In this document: piece after piece, positions 56,504 to 64,000 of the stretch
Layout of the letters: each line of letters opens with the position of its first letter
Position numbering within the stretch: the first letter of the stretch is position 1
Source: an uncultured Bacteroidota bacterium
GTDB taxonomy: Bacteria > Bacteroidota > Bacteroidia > Chitinophagales > Chitinophagaceae
Assembly: GCA_903835005.1 (NCBI GenBank)
Contig: CAILLK010000067.1
Span: 18,788 to 82,787, forward strand
Direction of reading: 5' to 3'
Length of the DNA stretch: 64,000 nucleotides
Program-made: the position numbers and the translations under genes
Notes under the pieces: model-generated
Databases searched by the model: none
Told to the model about the DNA's origin: nothing
What the model saw: only the letters and a program-made list of their open reading frames with translations

Positions 56504-58003
56504 CTACAGCTCTTTCCGCAACCTCGCCACAGGTATATTCATCTGCTCCCTGTATTTGGCCACCGTCCGGCGGGCTATGCTATACCCCTTTTCAGCCAGC
56601 ATCTCGGTAAGGATATCGTCCGATAATGGTTTGTGCTTATTTTCAGCCGTAATGAATTCATTCAGTATGGTCTTCACTTCCCGGGTCGATACTTCCTCCC
56701 CACTCTCCATTTGCAGCGCTTCAGAGAAAAAGTATTTCAGCTTGTAGGTGCCATACTCTGTCTGCACAAACTTACTGTTGGCCACTCTCGATACTGTGGA
56801 AACATCCAGGCTGGTAAGGTTGGCAATATCTTTAAGAATCATTGGCTTCAGCTCCGTTTCATCACCAGTCAGGAAGAACTCCCGCTGAAAGGCCATTATC
56901 GCCTGCATGGTATGCAGCAAAGTATGTTGCCGCTGCTTTATAGCATCTATAAACCACTTCGCCGAATCCAGTTTCTGCTTAATGAAAAGAACCGCATCTT
57001 TCTGTTGTTTGTTCTTCTTTTCACTGCGGTCATAAGCCTTTATCATATCCCTGTATCCTTCCGATATGCGCAGTTCAGGGGCATTCTTTGAGTTAAGCGA
57101 TATTTCCAGTATGCCGTTGTTGTTGAACACAAAAAAGTCAGGGATAATATAACTCTCTGCCTTGTTCACCGTATAAAAGGCCCCTCCTGGTTTAGGGTTA
57201 AGCTTAATGATAATATTAATCACATTCTTAAAAGCCTCATCGGTTATCTCCAGGTGTCGCTGTATCTTTTCGTAATGCTTCTTGATAAACTCATTAAAAT
57301 ATTTATCAATCACCATCGCAGCATCCCTGGTAGCCTTCGATTGCGGCATTCTCTGTATCTGCAGCAGCAGGCAATCCTGAAGCGTTACCGCGCATATGCC
57401 CGGAGGGTCGAAAAGCTGTATCTGGTGCACCAGTGCGTTTATCTCCTCAGCATTGGTATCCACATTCTGCCCGAATGCCAGGTCATCCACTATCGAATTA
57501 ATTTCCCGGCGCAGATAGCCGTCTTCATCCAGGCTGCCTATAATCTGTTCGGCTATTTTATGGCTCCGGTCATCCAGCTCCAGCATTCCCAGCTGGTCCA
57601 GCAGGTGCTCATGAAAGCTGGTCTCAACCCTAGCCGGGGTTTCCACCCGCTCATTTTCACCGCCGCCATAATAATCATCACCGTAGTCATAACCACTGCT
57701 GTCATCATCCTCCCGTCGCAGAAAATCGTCAAGGTCCACCTTTTCAGCATTATCACTGCTCAGTTCTACCTCCTCTGCCGGAGCTTCCCCTTCTTCTCCG
57801 TCGGCCCCTGGCTTTTCCAATTCGTAATTGTCCTGGTCGGGAGTACTGTTGTCCAGTTCAAATTCCAGCGCCGGATTTTCTTCCAGTTCTTCCTTTATTC
57901 TTTCTTCAAGGTTGGCAGTAGGTATCTGCAGCAGTTTCATTAGCTGAATCTGCTGTGGGGATAATTTCTGTAAAAGCCGTAACTGGTTCGACTGTCTGAG
58001 CAT
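56504..58003 (-). CDS. rpoN: RNA polymerase sigma-54 factor RpoN
   Basis: A 499-aa sigma factor for enhancer-dependent promoters. Region I is Gln/Leu-rich (LRLLQKLSPQQIQLMKLLQ), region II is an acidic linker (about 55-125, with a Gly/Tyr run), then the core-binding domain (including LFDPPGICAVTLQDCLLLQ), the helix-turn-helix (ANLTSLDVSTVSRVANSKF) and the RpoN box ARRTVAKYRE near the end. Length is standard. A regulator of the matching AAA+ class is encoded at 32435-33598, although with a modified contact motif. Confidence 0.95.
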   Translation of the reverse strand: MLRQSNQLRLLQKLSPQQIQLMKLLQIPTANLEERIKEELEENPALEFELDNSTPDQDNYELEKPGADGEEGEAPAEEVELSSDNAEKVDLDDFLRREDDDSSGYDYGDDYYGGGENERVETPARVETSFHEHLLDQLGMLELDDRSHKIAEQIIGSLDEDGYLRREINSIVDDLAFGQNVDTNAEEINALVHQIQLFDPPGICAVTLQDCLLLQIQRMPQSKATRDAAMVIDKYFNEFIKKHYEKIQRHLEITDEAFKNVINIIIKLNPKPGGAFYTVNKAESYIIPDFFVFNNNGILEISLNSKNAPELRISEGYRDMIKAYDRSEKKNKQQKDAVLFIKQKLDSAKWFIDAIKQRQHTLLHTMQAIMAFQREFFLTGDETELKPMILKDIANLTSLDVSTVSRVANSKFVQTEYGTYKLKYFFSEALQMESGEEVSTREVKTILNEFITAENKHKPLSDDILTEMLAEKGYSIARRTVAKYREQMNIPVARLRKEL

Positions 58004-58025
58004 AATTTTTCTTCAGGGCTGTTTG

Positions 58026-58033
58026 CAAAATTA
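58026..58033 (-). promoter_or_regulatory. -7 box for rpoN
   Basis: Minus-strand TAATTTTG matches TAnnTTTG, 22 bases before the rpoN ATG at 58003. Confidence 0.42.
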
Positions 58034-58166
58034 AAATTTAAAGCCACAATAACCTATACTGCAAGCATACATTCCTTTCTTATTTATTTCGGTCATCATT
58101 TGTTAAATAATTTTTTTTTAGCCCGATAGATTGTACATTGGGTGAAATATTGAAGTTGTGGCGGGA

Positions 58167-59378
58167 ATGACAAAAAAACCATACATATCTACCTCCTTTT
58201 CTTATATCCCATTAGAAGAGACGTTGCAGATAGCACCTAAAAAGAAACAACTTTTTATAGGTATCCCAAAAGAAAATTCTTTCCAGGAAAATCGAATTGC
58301 CCTTACACCCGAAGCCGTTTCGGTTCTGGTAAACGACGGCCACGATGTAGCTGTGGAGCATTGCGCTGGTGATGGTTCTTTTTATTTCGATAACGATTAC
58401 AGCGAGGCCGGAGCCCATATCGTTTACGACAAAGCCCAGTTATTTAAAGCAACAACTATAATCAAATCAGCGCCTATTTCCGATGAGGAAGCTGTGCTGC
58501 TGCAACCCAATCAGGTAGTCTTTTCGCCTATCCATATGCCGATGCTAAGACAGGGCATCCTGGATCAGCTGATGGCTAAAAAGATTATCGCCATAGCTTT
58601 TGAATCTATAAAAGATGATGCCGGCACTTACCCCATTGTGCGCTCTATGAGCGAGATTGCCGGTAATTATGCCATACTTACCGCAGCCAGGTATCTCGCA
58701 AATACCGACAATGGCAAAGGTGTACTGCTGGGGGGTATATCTGGTGTGCCTCCTGCCAGAGTACTAATTATTGGTGCAGGAGTAGTTGGCGAATTCGCCG
58801 CACGTGCTGCTTTTGGACTTGGCGCTAATGTGAAAATTTTCGATAATTCCATTTACCGCCTTATGCGGTTACAAAATAATATCGGTCGACGTTGCTTTAC
58901 CTCTGTGCTGGACCCGTACACTTTATCCGAAGAGCTGATGAATGCCGATGTGGCTGTTGGTGCTTTGAAACCGGTTAATGGTGTTACGCCCGTAGTGGTT
59001 TCTGAGCAGATGGTCCAGAACATGAAGGCAGGCTCTGTTATCATAGATGTAAGTATGGATCGTGGCGGCTGCTTCGAAACTTCAAGGCTCACTTCGCACG
59101 AGAAGCCCACCTTTAAGAAGTACGATGTCATCCATTATTGCGTGCCAAATATAGCTTCAGCCGTTTCGCGTACAGCCTCACGGGCTATCAGCAATGTGCT
59201 CATGCCCATTATGCAGCAGTGTGCCGACCTGGGCGGAGTAGAAGAACTGGTTCAGGCTAAAGCAGGCATCCGCCGTGGCGTGTATATGTACAAAGGCTGT
59301 GTCACCAATGCACCCATTGCAAAAAGGTTCGGCTTTAAGTATACCGATCTCGATCTGCTCCTGGCCTCACTGGGTTAA
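58167..59378 (+). CDS. ald: Alanine dehydrogenase
   Basis: A 403-aa NAD-dependent enzyme interconverting alanine and pyruvate plus ammonia. After a ~33-residue N-terminal extension found in Bacteroidota forms, the AlaDh/PNT N-domain begins IGIPKENSFQENRIALTPEAV; the Rossmann motif is LIIGAGVVGEFAARAAFGLGA, followed by DVSMDRGGCFETSR and VPNIASAVSRTAS. ATG at 58167 is used; GTG at 58158 is in frame and adds three residues. It is divergent from rpoN and stands alone. Confidence 0.92.
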   Translation: MTKKPYISTSFSYIPLEETLQIAPKKKQLFIGIPKENSFQENRIALTPEAVSVLVNDGHDVAVEHCAGDGSFYFDNDYSEAGAHIVYDKAQLFKATTIIKSAPISDEEAVLLQPNQVVFSPIHMPMLRQGILDQLMAKKIIAIAFESIKDDAGTYPIVRSMSEIAGNYAILTAARYLANTDNGKGVLLGGISGVPPARVLIIGAGVVGEFAARAAFGLGANVKIFDNSIYRLMRLQNNIGRRCFTSVLDPYTLSEELMNADVAVGALKPVNGVTPVVVSEQMVQNMKAGSVIIDVSMDRGGCFETSRLTSHEKPTFKKYDVIHYCVPNIASAVSRTASRAISNVLMPIMQQCADLGGVEELVQAKAGIRRGVYMYKGCVTNAPIAKRFGFKYTDLDLLLASLG

Positions 59379-59454
59379 TGCAAAATGTAATAGTAGTTTA
59401 CAGCTTATTATCGGATTATAGCTATACTGTTTTCATTTTCAATGCGCCTTCTGG

Positions 59455-60168
59455 CTATTTTTGGCCAACAGCCATATCTTTTGAATACTCTTTATAGTTA
59501 TCCCGTATCCAGGCTTTCAACTCCAGGTCTGATACTGACCGGGCATAAGCATATTCCATCGGATATTTATTCATAAACCGCAGTAGAGAATCCCCGGTTA
59601 ATCCGGTAAGCGTAGTAACAAGGTCGGGTTTGTAGCGGGAGTCAATGAATTTCTGCTCCATATCTTTTTTAAAGGTTTCCTTGAATTTTTTATTCCGCTT
59701 ATAGCTTTTCGACATCCGCTGAACAGGCGCTCCTATTAATCCGCTCACTACCAGTCCGCCATCAGTGCTTACTTTAGGTTTTATGGTTTTCCTGTTCAGC
59801 TCCTGGCTGTATAGATTGGTCATTTCAACGGAGTCTTTCTGAAACTGGGTCAGCTCGTGTACCGTGTATTCGGGCAGTCTCATTGATATTGGTAAAAGCG
59901 ATACTCCCATACCCGCATAAGAAGTAGCCGTTTTCTGGATGGGGTGATAGCCGTTAAATGAAAAACTGATCATATCTCCTATACTTGCATTGAGCATGAA
60001 ATTCCCCTCCGAGTCTGTCCCTGTGGTATGCCCGTTGGCCATATCCTGCACAGTAACGGCACCCATAGGCTTATAGGTTTCACCATTCAATACAATACCT
60101 TTCAGTGTCTGGCTATAAACACTGAAATTAATTAACAATAAGACTATTGAAAGTAATAACTGCTTCAA
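59455..60168 (-). CDS. Exported protein with CarboxypepD_reg-like domain
   Basis: A 237-aa protein with a signal peptide (MKQLLLSIVLLLINFSVYSQ) starting at TTG 60168. Residues ~22-105 form a CarboxypepD_reg-like beta sandwich (LKGIVLNGETYKPMGAVTVQD ... IGDMISFSFNGYHP). The rest is a basic, helical region (SKSYKRNKKFKETFKKDMEQKF) that belongs to no family I recognise. Similar proteins are frequent in the phylum with no assigned role. Confidence 0.78.
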   Translation of the reverse strand: MKQLLLSIVLLLINFSVYSQTLKGIVLNGETYKPMGAVTVQDMANGHTTGTDSEGNFMLNASIGDMISFSFNGYHPIQKTATSYAGMGVSLLPISMRLPEYTVHELTQFQKDSVEMTNLYSQELNRKTIKPKVSTDGGLVVSGLIGAPVQRMSKSYKRNKKFKETFKKDMEQKFIDSRYKPDLVTTLTGLTGDSLLRFMNKYPMEYAYARSVSDLELKAWIRDNYKEYSKDMAVGQK

Positions 60169-60273
60169 ACGGGAGCTATATATTATGTAAAACTAAAAAA
60201 CATTGGTCAGCAATCAATTGGCTGGCTTGTTTTTGGGAATTATTTAAGAGAAACTGACCAGTGATTTAAACGT

Positions 60274-62343
60274 TTATTCCAATACAAAAGCGCCATCTTC
60301 ACTGATGCAATGAATGGGCACCCCGGCTTTTATAAAGTCTTTCTTAAACCGTTGTTGTTGCCTGCGGTTGAAGGTATTACCAATAATTATTAGCGTTGGT
60401 GAGAATATTTTCCGGAGTTCTTTTGCATCAATTTTACCTGTGTAATTGATCACAAGGTAATCGCTATGGAAACGCGTTGAAGTGTCTGCCGGATAGTTAA
60501 GTATAAGGATGCTCTTACCATTAATTATTAAATTTTCCTTGTTTTTCATGCTATCCTCACTCCAGGCCCGCCACCCGATATGAGCTGGCTTTACCATGTA
60601 ATCAACCTTTTTCTGTGAGCCGGAATCTTTATTCAGAACAGTATAATAACAACCGTTAATCACTTCAATATGATTTGCCTTTCCGGCATTGTATACTATC
60701 ATTCTGTGCTGGTGTATCCTGCTCCACTGGTCATTGCAAAAACTCACGAGCAACAGGCAAACTGCAATCATTCCTGTAAACAAGGCCGTCTTGCTCCTTT
60801 CCATCAAAAACAAAGCTATACCGCCAATGAAGAAATAAATCAGAACCAATTCCAATCCGGTTAGCATTATAAACCTGAAAGATACTGGGTTGCAGCTTTG
60901 CAGCCAGGTTACTACCTTATCAAACCAGGTTACAATCCATATGGTACAGAATCCGATTATTCTGGTTGCAACCGGGATACTGCTTAATGCTATAATGGCC
61001 ATACTCATGTAAAGTACTATACTCATAAACAGGTATGCTGCTACATTGGCAACAATAAACAGGAGCGGGAAAATGTGAAAATAATAAACTACAAGTGGTG
61101 CCACCAGCACCTCTGCAGAGATACTGGCTGCTACAGCACTCCATAAACCTTTTGTAATCTTATTAGCCGGAGTCAGCCATTTATATACCGGGTTATAAAA
61201 AAGGATCAGCGACAAAACAGCCACAAAGGATAACTGGAAGCCAACTGAAAACAACCACATTGGTTGGGCGCAAAGCAACAGGAAAGCAGTTGCCAGTAAC
61301 TGGTTGAGGCTGTTAATACCTTTCTGCAGCATAATACCACCTGCCAGTAATGAAAACATTACCGCGGCACGTATAGCCGAAGGATTGGCTCCAGCCATCA
61401 TTACATAAAACCAAACCAGTGGCAGTGCAATGGCATACTTTATCCAGAGGTGTTTTTTGTTCTTCAGCCACCAAAGAAGAACAGATATAGCAATAAAGAA
61501 AATCGCTACATTACCTCCTGAAATTGCGATGATATGCACAATGCCTGTTTCGGAATAAGACTGAAGCAATTCTTCATCCAGGTTTACTTCATCGCCAAGC
61601 AACATTGCCTGAAGAAGCCCTTTTGTTTTAGGTTCCGGAAGATAAAGGGCCAATTGTTGTATACACCAATCATGTGTCCGGACTATAAATGGTGTGGTAT
61701 GTGGGTCATGTGTTGCCAGTAGCCTGGTATCCTTTACAGAGCAAAATTGCTGGTAATATATATTATTGCGCCTGCAGTAGCCGGCATAATCAAATTCGAA
61801 CGGATTGCCTGCATTTTTCACAGGCTGCCAGTCTCCTGGCACAAACAATGTATCACCCTTATGCAGCAACATCGGGAACCTGTCTTTATAAAGATACAGG
61901 AAGGCTTTACCTGTAGTTACCTTCACCCCACTTGTATCAACAGTTCTGATTACTGATACAGGTAATTTCCAGGTATTTTCTTTTTCAGCCGGCACATCTG
62001 TAATTTTTACCAGGTAGGATTTGTGATTGTTGATGTCACTTCCAAACCATGATTTGTTATTTTGTACATCGTTTAAACCGGCTAGAGAATAACCACATAA
62101 AAGGAACAGGATGGAGATCAGGGCAAATTGAACAGCTGCAAAGACACCCTTGTTTTTCTTCAGCAGTACCAGACCAAGGTAGGCCGGCATCATGGCTACT
62201 AGGAACAGAAATGATAATCTGCCGGAAAAATGATAAAATTGGAAACGGTCATAACATACAATTCCTGCAGCAAATGGCAATAAAATCCGGAAGAAAGGGG
62301 CAGTTTCCCAGAAATATGCTTTATGTAGTGGCCAGCGTTTCAT
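60274..62343 (-). CDS. ComEC/Rec2-type competence membrane protein
   Basis: A 689-aa inner-membrane protein of the DNA-uptake channel family. The N-terminal DUF4131 region (about 1-180) has three helices; the Competence domain (about 215-510) has the typical GLLQAMLLGDEVNLDEELLQSYSETGIVHIIAISG and about ten helices. The C-terminal ~120 residues occupy the place of the metallo-beta-lactamase domain of ComEC but show no HxHxDH motif, so this part is degenerate or absent. ATG at 62343 is used; GTG at 62358 is also in frame. Confidence 0.87.
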   Translation of the reverse strand: MKRWPLHKAYFWETAPFFRILLPFAAGIVCYDRFQFYHFSGRLSFLFLVAMMPAYLGLVLLKKNKGVFAAVQFALISILFLLCGYSLAGLNDVQNNKSWFGSDINNHKSYLVKITDVPAEKENTWKLPVSVIRTVDTSGVKVTTGKAFLYLYKDRFPMLLHKGDTLFVPGDWQPVKNAGNPFEFDYAGYCRRNNIYYQQFCSVKDTRLLATHDPHTTPFIVRTHDWCIQQLALYLPEPKTKGLLQAMLLGDEVNLDEELLQSYSETGIVHIIAISGGNVAIFFIAISVLLWWLKNKKHLWIKYAIALPLVWFYVMMAGANPSAIRAAVMFSLLAGGIMLQKGINSLNQLLATAFLLLCAQPMWLFSVGFQLSFVAVLSLILFYNPVYKWLTPANKITKGLWSAVAASISAEVLVAPLVVYYFHIFPLLFIVANVAAYLFMSIVLYMSMAIIALSSIPVATRIIGFCTIWIVTWFDKVVTWLQSCNPVSFRFIMLTGLELVLIYFFIGGIALFLMERSKTALFTGMIAVCLLLVSFCNDQWSRIHQHRMIVYNAGKANHIEVINGCYYTVLNKDSGSQKKVDYMVKPAHIGWRAWSEDSMKNKENLIINGKSILILNYPADTSTRFHSDYLVINYTGKIDAKELRKIFSPTLIIIGNTFNRRQQQRFKKDFIKAGVPIHCISEDGAFVLE

Positions 62344-62358
62344 GGGATGCTTTGCCAC

Positions 62359-62670
62359 TAATATACAATAATGGTAATAATAAGAAAATACTGATCAGGA
62401 TTTTCTTAAAGTTAAGGTTAAAAAATCAGGATCTTTCTTGATTTTTCTGAGAGATCTCAATTTACTTTCTGCCGCTCATTTTTTCCTGAAGGCTAATATA
62501 TTCAGCATTGCCTGGCTGCATTAGTTCTGAGGCCATTGTCCTTAATTCTGTTTTAATTGCGGCACATACTCATTTTTAATTGGTTCTTAGAATACCAAAA
62601 ATACTTCCAAATAAGGATATGAAGCATAAAACTTATTCCCCGGCGAAGCCCCTTTAGGGGTTTGGGGTTT
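62359..62670. other. Intergenic gap with a CCCCTAAAGGGG hairpin
   Basis: The gap between mqnC and comEC contains no gene. Near 62644-62670 the minus strand reads AACCCCAAACCCCTAAAGGGG, an end-of-gene motif often seen in Bacteroidota genomes, 0-30 bp after the mqnC stop. Confidence 0.5.
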
Positions 62671-63795
62671 TTAATAAGTTATTACCTGCTCCTCCATCAC
62701 TTCAGGCATCTTCCTGAATTCATATTGCTGATTACGGAGCTGTGGCTCAAACCCTGCTTCACGTATGGATTGCTGTATACTCTTTGCTGTAAACCGGTGG
62801 GGTGCACCTGCAGCGCTTACCACGTTTTCCTCAATCATTATCGACCCGAAATCATTAGCACCGGCATTGAGGCATATCTGGGCTACCTGCTTACCTACAG
62901 TAAGCCATGATGCCTGAATGTTTTTCACATTCGGCAGCATGATGCGGCTCAGGGCTATCATTCGTATATATTCTTCAGCAGTAGTCAGGTTTTTGGTGCC
63001 ACGTATTTTTTGCAGCAAAGTATCCACATCCTGGAAAGTCCAGGGTATAAAGGCCAGGAAGCCTTTGGCGCCTTCTGGTTTCTGTTCCTGTACTTCACGG
63101 ATCTTTACAAAGTGTTCAAAACGTTCTTCCAGAGTTTCTACATGACCAAACATCATAGTTGCACTGGTAGTGAGGCCCTGCAGGTGGGCTTCGTGCATAA
63201 TATCAAGCCACTCCTGTGCACCACACTTTCCATTGCTTACCAGCTTGCGCACCCTGTCGTTGAGTATTTCAGCTCCTGCCCCCGGCAAACTATCCAAGCC
63301 TGCCTCTTTCAATGCTTTCAGCACATCATGATGATTACTTTTCCCGAGCTTGGTGATGTGGGCTATCTCTGGCGGGCCCAATGCATGCAGTTTAAGATTG
63401 GGGTATAGTTGTTTCAGGGTTTTAAAAAGGTCAACATAATAAGCAAGTCCCAGTTCGGGATGATGGCCGCCCTGCAGCAACAGTTGCTCGCCTCCGTATT
63501 TAAATGTCTCATCTATCTTGCGCTTGTAGGTCTCAATATCTGTAATATAAGATTCCGGATGACCTGGAATACGATAAAAATTGCAGAATTTGCAGTTGGC
63601 CACACATACATTGGTAGTATTCATATTGCGGTCTATGATCCAGGTAACCTTGCCATGTGGCACCTGAATCTTGCGCAGCTCATTTGCTACAAACATCAGC
63701 TCGGTAAGCGGGGCATGTTCAAAAAGGTAAATTCCCTCTTCGGCGCTCAGAAATTCAAAATTCATCGCCCGCTCATATAAACCGGATAATTGCAT
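62671..63795 (-). CDS. mqnC: Cyclic dehypoxanthinyl futalosine synthase MqnC
   Basis: A 374-aa radical SAM enzyme of the futalosine route to menaquinone, closing the spiro ring of dehypoxanthine futalosine. The [4Fe-4S]/SAM motif CVANCKFC has Cys 64, 68 and 71. Further MqnC blocks are GGEQLLLQGGHHPELGLAYY, the HALGPPEI segment, MMFGHVETLEERFEHFVKIRE, GFLAFIPWTFQ and NDFGSIMIEENVVSAAG. Its presence indicates menaquinone-based respiration through the futalosine pathway. Other mqn genes are not in the window. A -7 box lies 19 bp upstream. Confidence 0.93.
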   Translation of the reverse strand: MQLSGLYERAMNFEFLSAEEGIYLFEHAPLTELMFVANELRKIQVPHGKVTWIIDRNMNTTNVCVANCKFCNFYRIPGHPESYITDIETYKRKIDETFKYGGEQLLLQGGHHPELGLAYYVDLFKTLKQLYPNLKLHALGPPEIAHITKLGKSNHHDVLKALKEAGLDSLPGAGAEILNDRVRKLVSNGKCGAQEWLDIMHEAHLQGLTTSATMMFGHVETLEERFEHFVKIREVQEQKPEGAKGFLAFIPWTFQDVDTLLQKIRGTKNLTTAEEYIRMIALSRIMLPNVKNIQASWLTVGKQVAQICLNAGANDFGSIMIEENVVSAAGAPHRFTAKSIQQSIREAGFEPQLRNQQYEFRKMPEVMEEQVITY

Positions 63796-63813
63796 CAGAA
63801 ATTATTTAGGGCT

Positions 63814-63821
63814 CAAAATTA
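63814..63821 (-). promoter_or_regulatory. -7 box for mqnC
   Basis: Minus-strand TAATTTTG matches TAnnTTTG, 18 bases upstream of the mqnC ATG at 63795. Confidence 0.42.
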
Positions 63822-64000
63822 AGGCTTTTTAAACCCAATCCGTTATGGCTGATTTCTATTCAGCGATTCAGCGGCTAAATAATTTTTTAAAGCAATTCAA
63901 ATCAGGCAATACAACACTATCGTAATATGAATGTTGTTATTACGGGTGATTATTGCCAGTAAAAGTGTTTCTGTTATATACCTCCTTTGGTTTATATTAC

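Noticed and set aside
63796..64000. Start of another gene at the right edge
   Set aside because: The last 205 bp show only the mqnC promoter region and no credible start or coding pattern.

Overview
The window looks like a chromosomal segment of a Bacteroidota (Bacteroidetes) bacterium, probably Chitinophagaceae/Sphingobacteriia-like; the family-level guess is inference. Evidence: six exported proteins with type IX secretion (Por/T9SS) C-terminal tails, a TonB-dependent receptor with a CarboxypepD_reg-like N-terminus, DUF4293, YXWGXW and SprB/HYR repeat families, BlaI/M56 and futalosine-pathway genes, and many -7 boxes of the Bacteroidota form TAnnTTTG. No tRNA, rRNA, CRISPR array, prophage or complete insertion sequence was seen.

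Layout. 0-7.2 kb, almost all minus: a partial exported protein, a cold-shock protein, a K+ channel, a T9SS cargo, a lipoprotein, a BlaI repressor with an M56 receptor fused to a complete N-acetylmuramoyl-L-alanine amidase, and a decayed TlpA-like gene. 7.4-12.6 kb: a PIF1-like helicase, SnoaL-like protein, apaG, recX and mnmG. 12.1-16.7 kb appears to be the replication-origin neighbourhood: two parS-type sites in and upstream of mnmG, and a cluster of DnaA boxes in the AT-rich gap between nadA and a DUF4293 gene. Genes left of that gap are nearly all minus, while many to the right are plus.

16.7-33.6 kb: outer-membrane protein, RDD protein, aminopeptidase P, a TonB receptor with a downstream exported protein, a PDZ protein, an ECF sigma factor followed by an anti-sigma-like, membrane-anchored trypsin protease, tatC, rpiB, a 1027-aa NHL/Ig-like T9SS protein, a NUDIX protein, a pirin and a sigma-54-type response regulator lacking a DNA-binding domain. 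33.7-39.6 kb: a YXWGXW protein and a lipoprotein gene, both with apparent one-base frameshifts, a lipoprotein, NUDIX, queG, YigZ and LysE-type genes.

39.9-54.2 kb: a 2114-aa surface protein (NHL, HYR and SprB modules, T9SS tail) carrying an unusual 90-residue Cys/His-rich tandem insert, two more T9SS cargoes, cphA and a lipoprotein. 54.2-56.5 kb: a gene-poor stretch with four tandem copies of a ~250-bp repeat. 56.5-64 kb: rpoN, alanine dehydrogenase, an exported CarboxypepD_reg-like protein, comEC and mqnC.

The most unusual points are the Cys/His-rich insert, the BlaR-amidase fusion with a two-palindrome operator around its promoter, the sigma/anti-sigma-trypsin pair, the 250-bp repeat array and the oriC/parS region. 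Several genes carry single-base frameshifts, which may be real decay or assembly errors.
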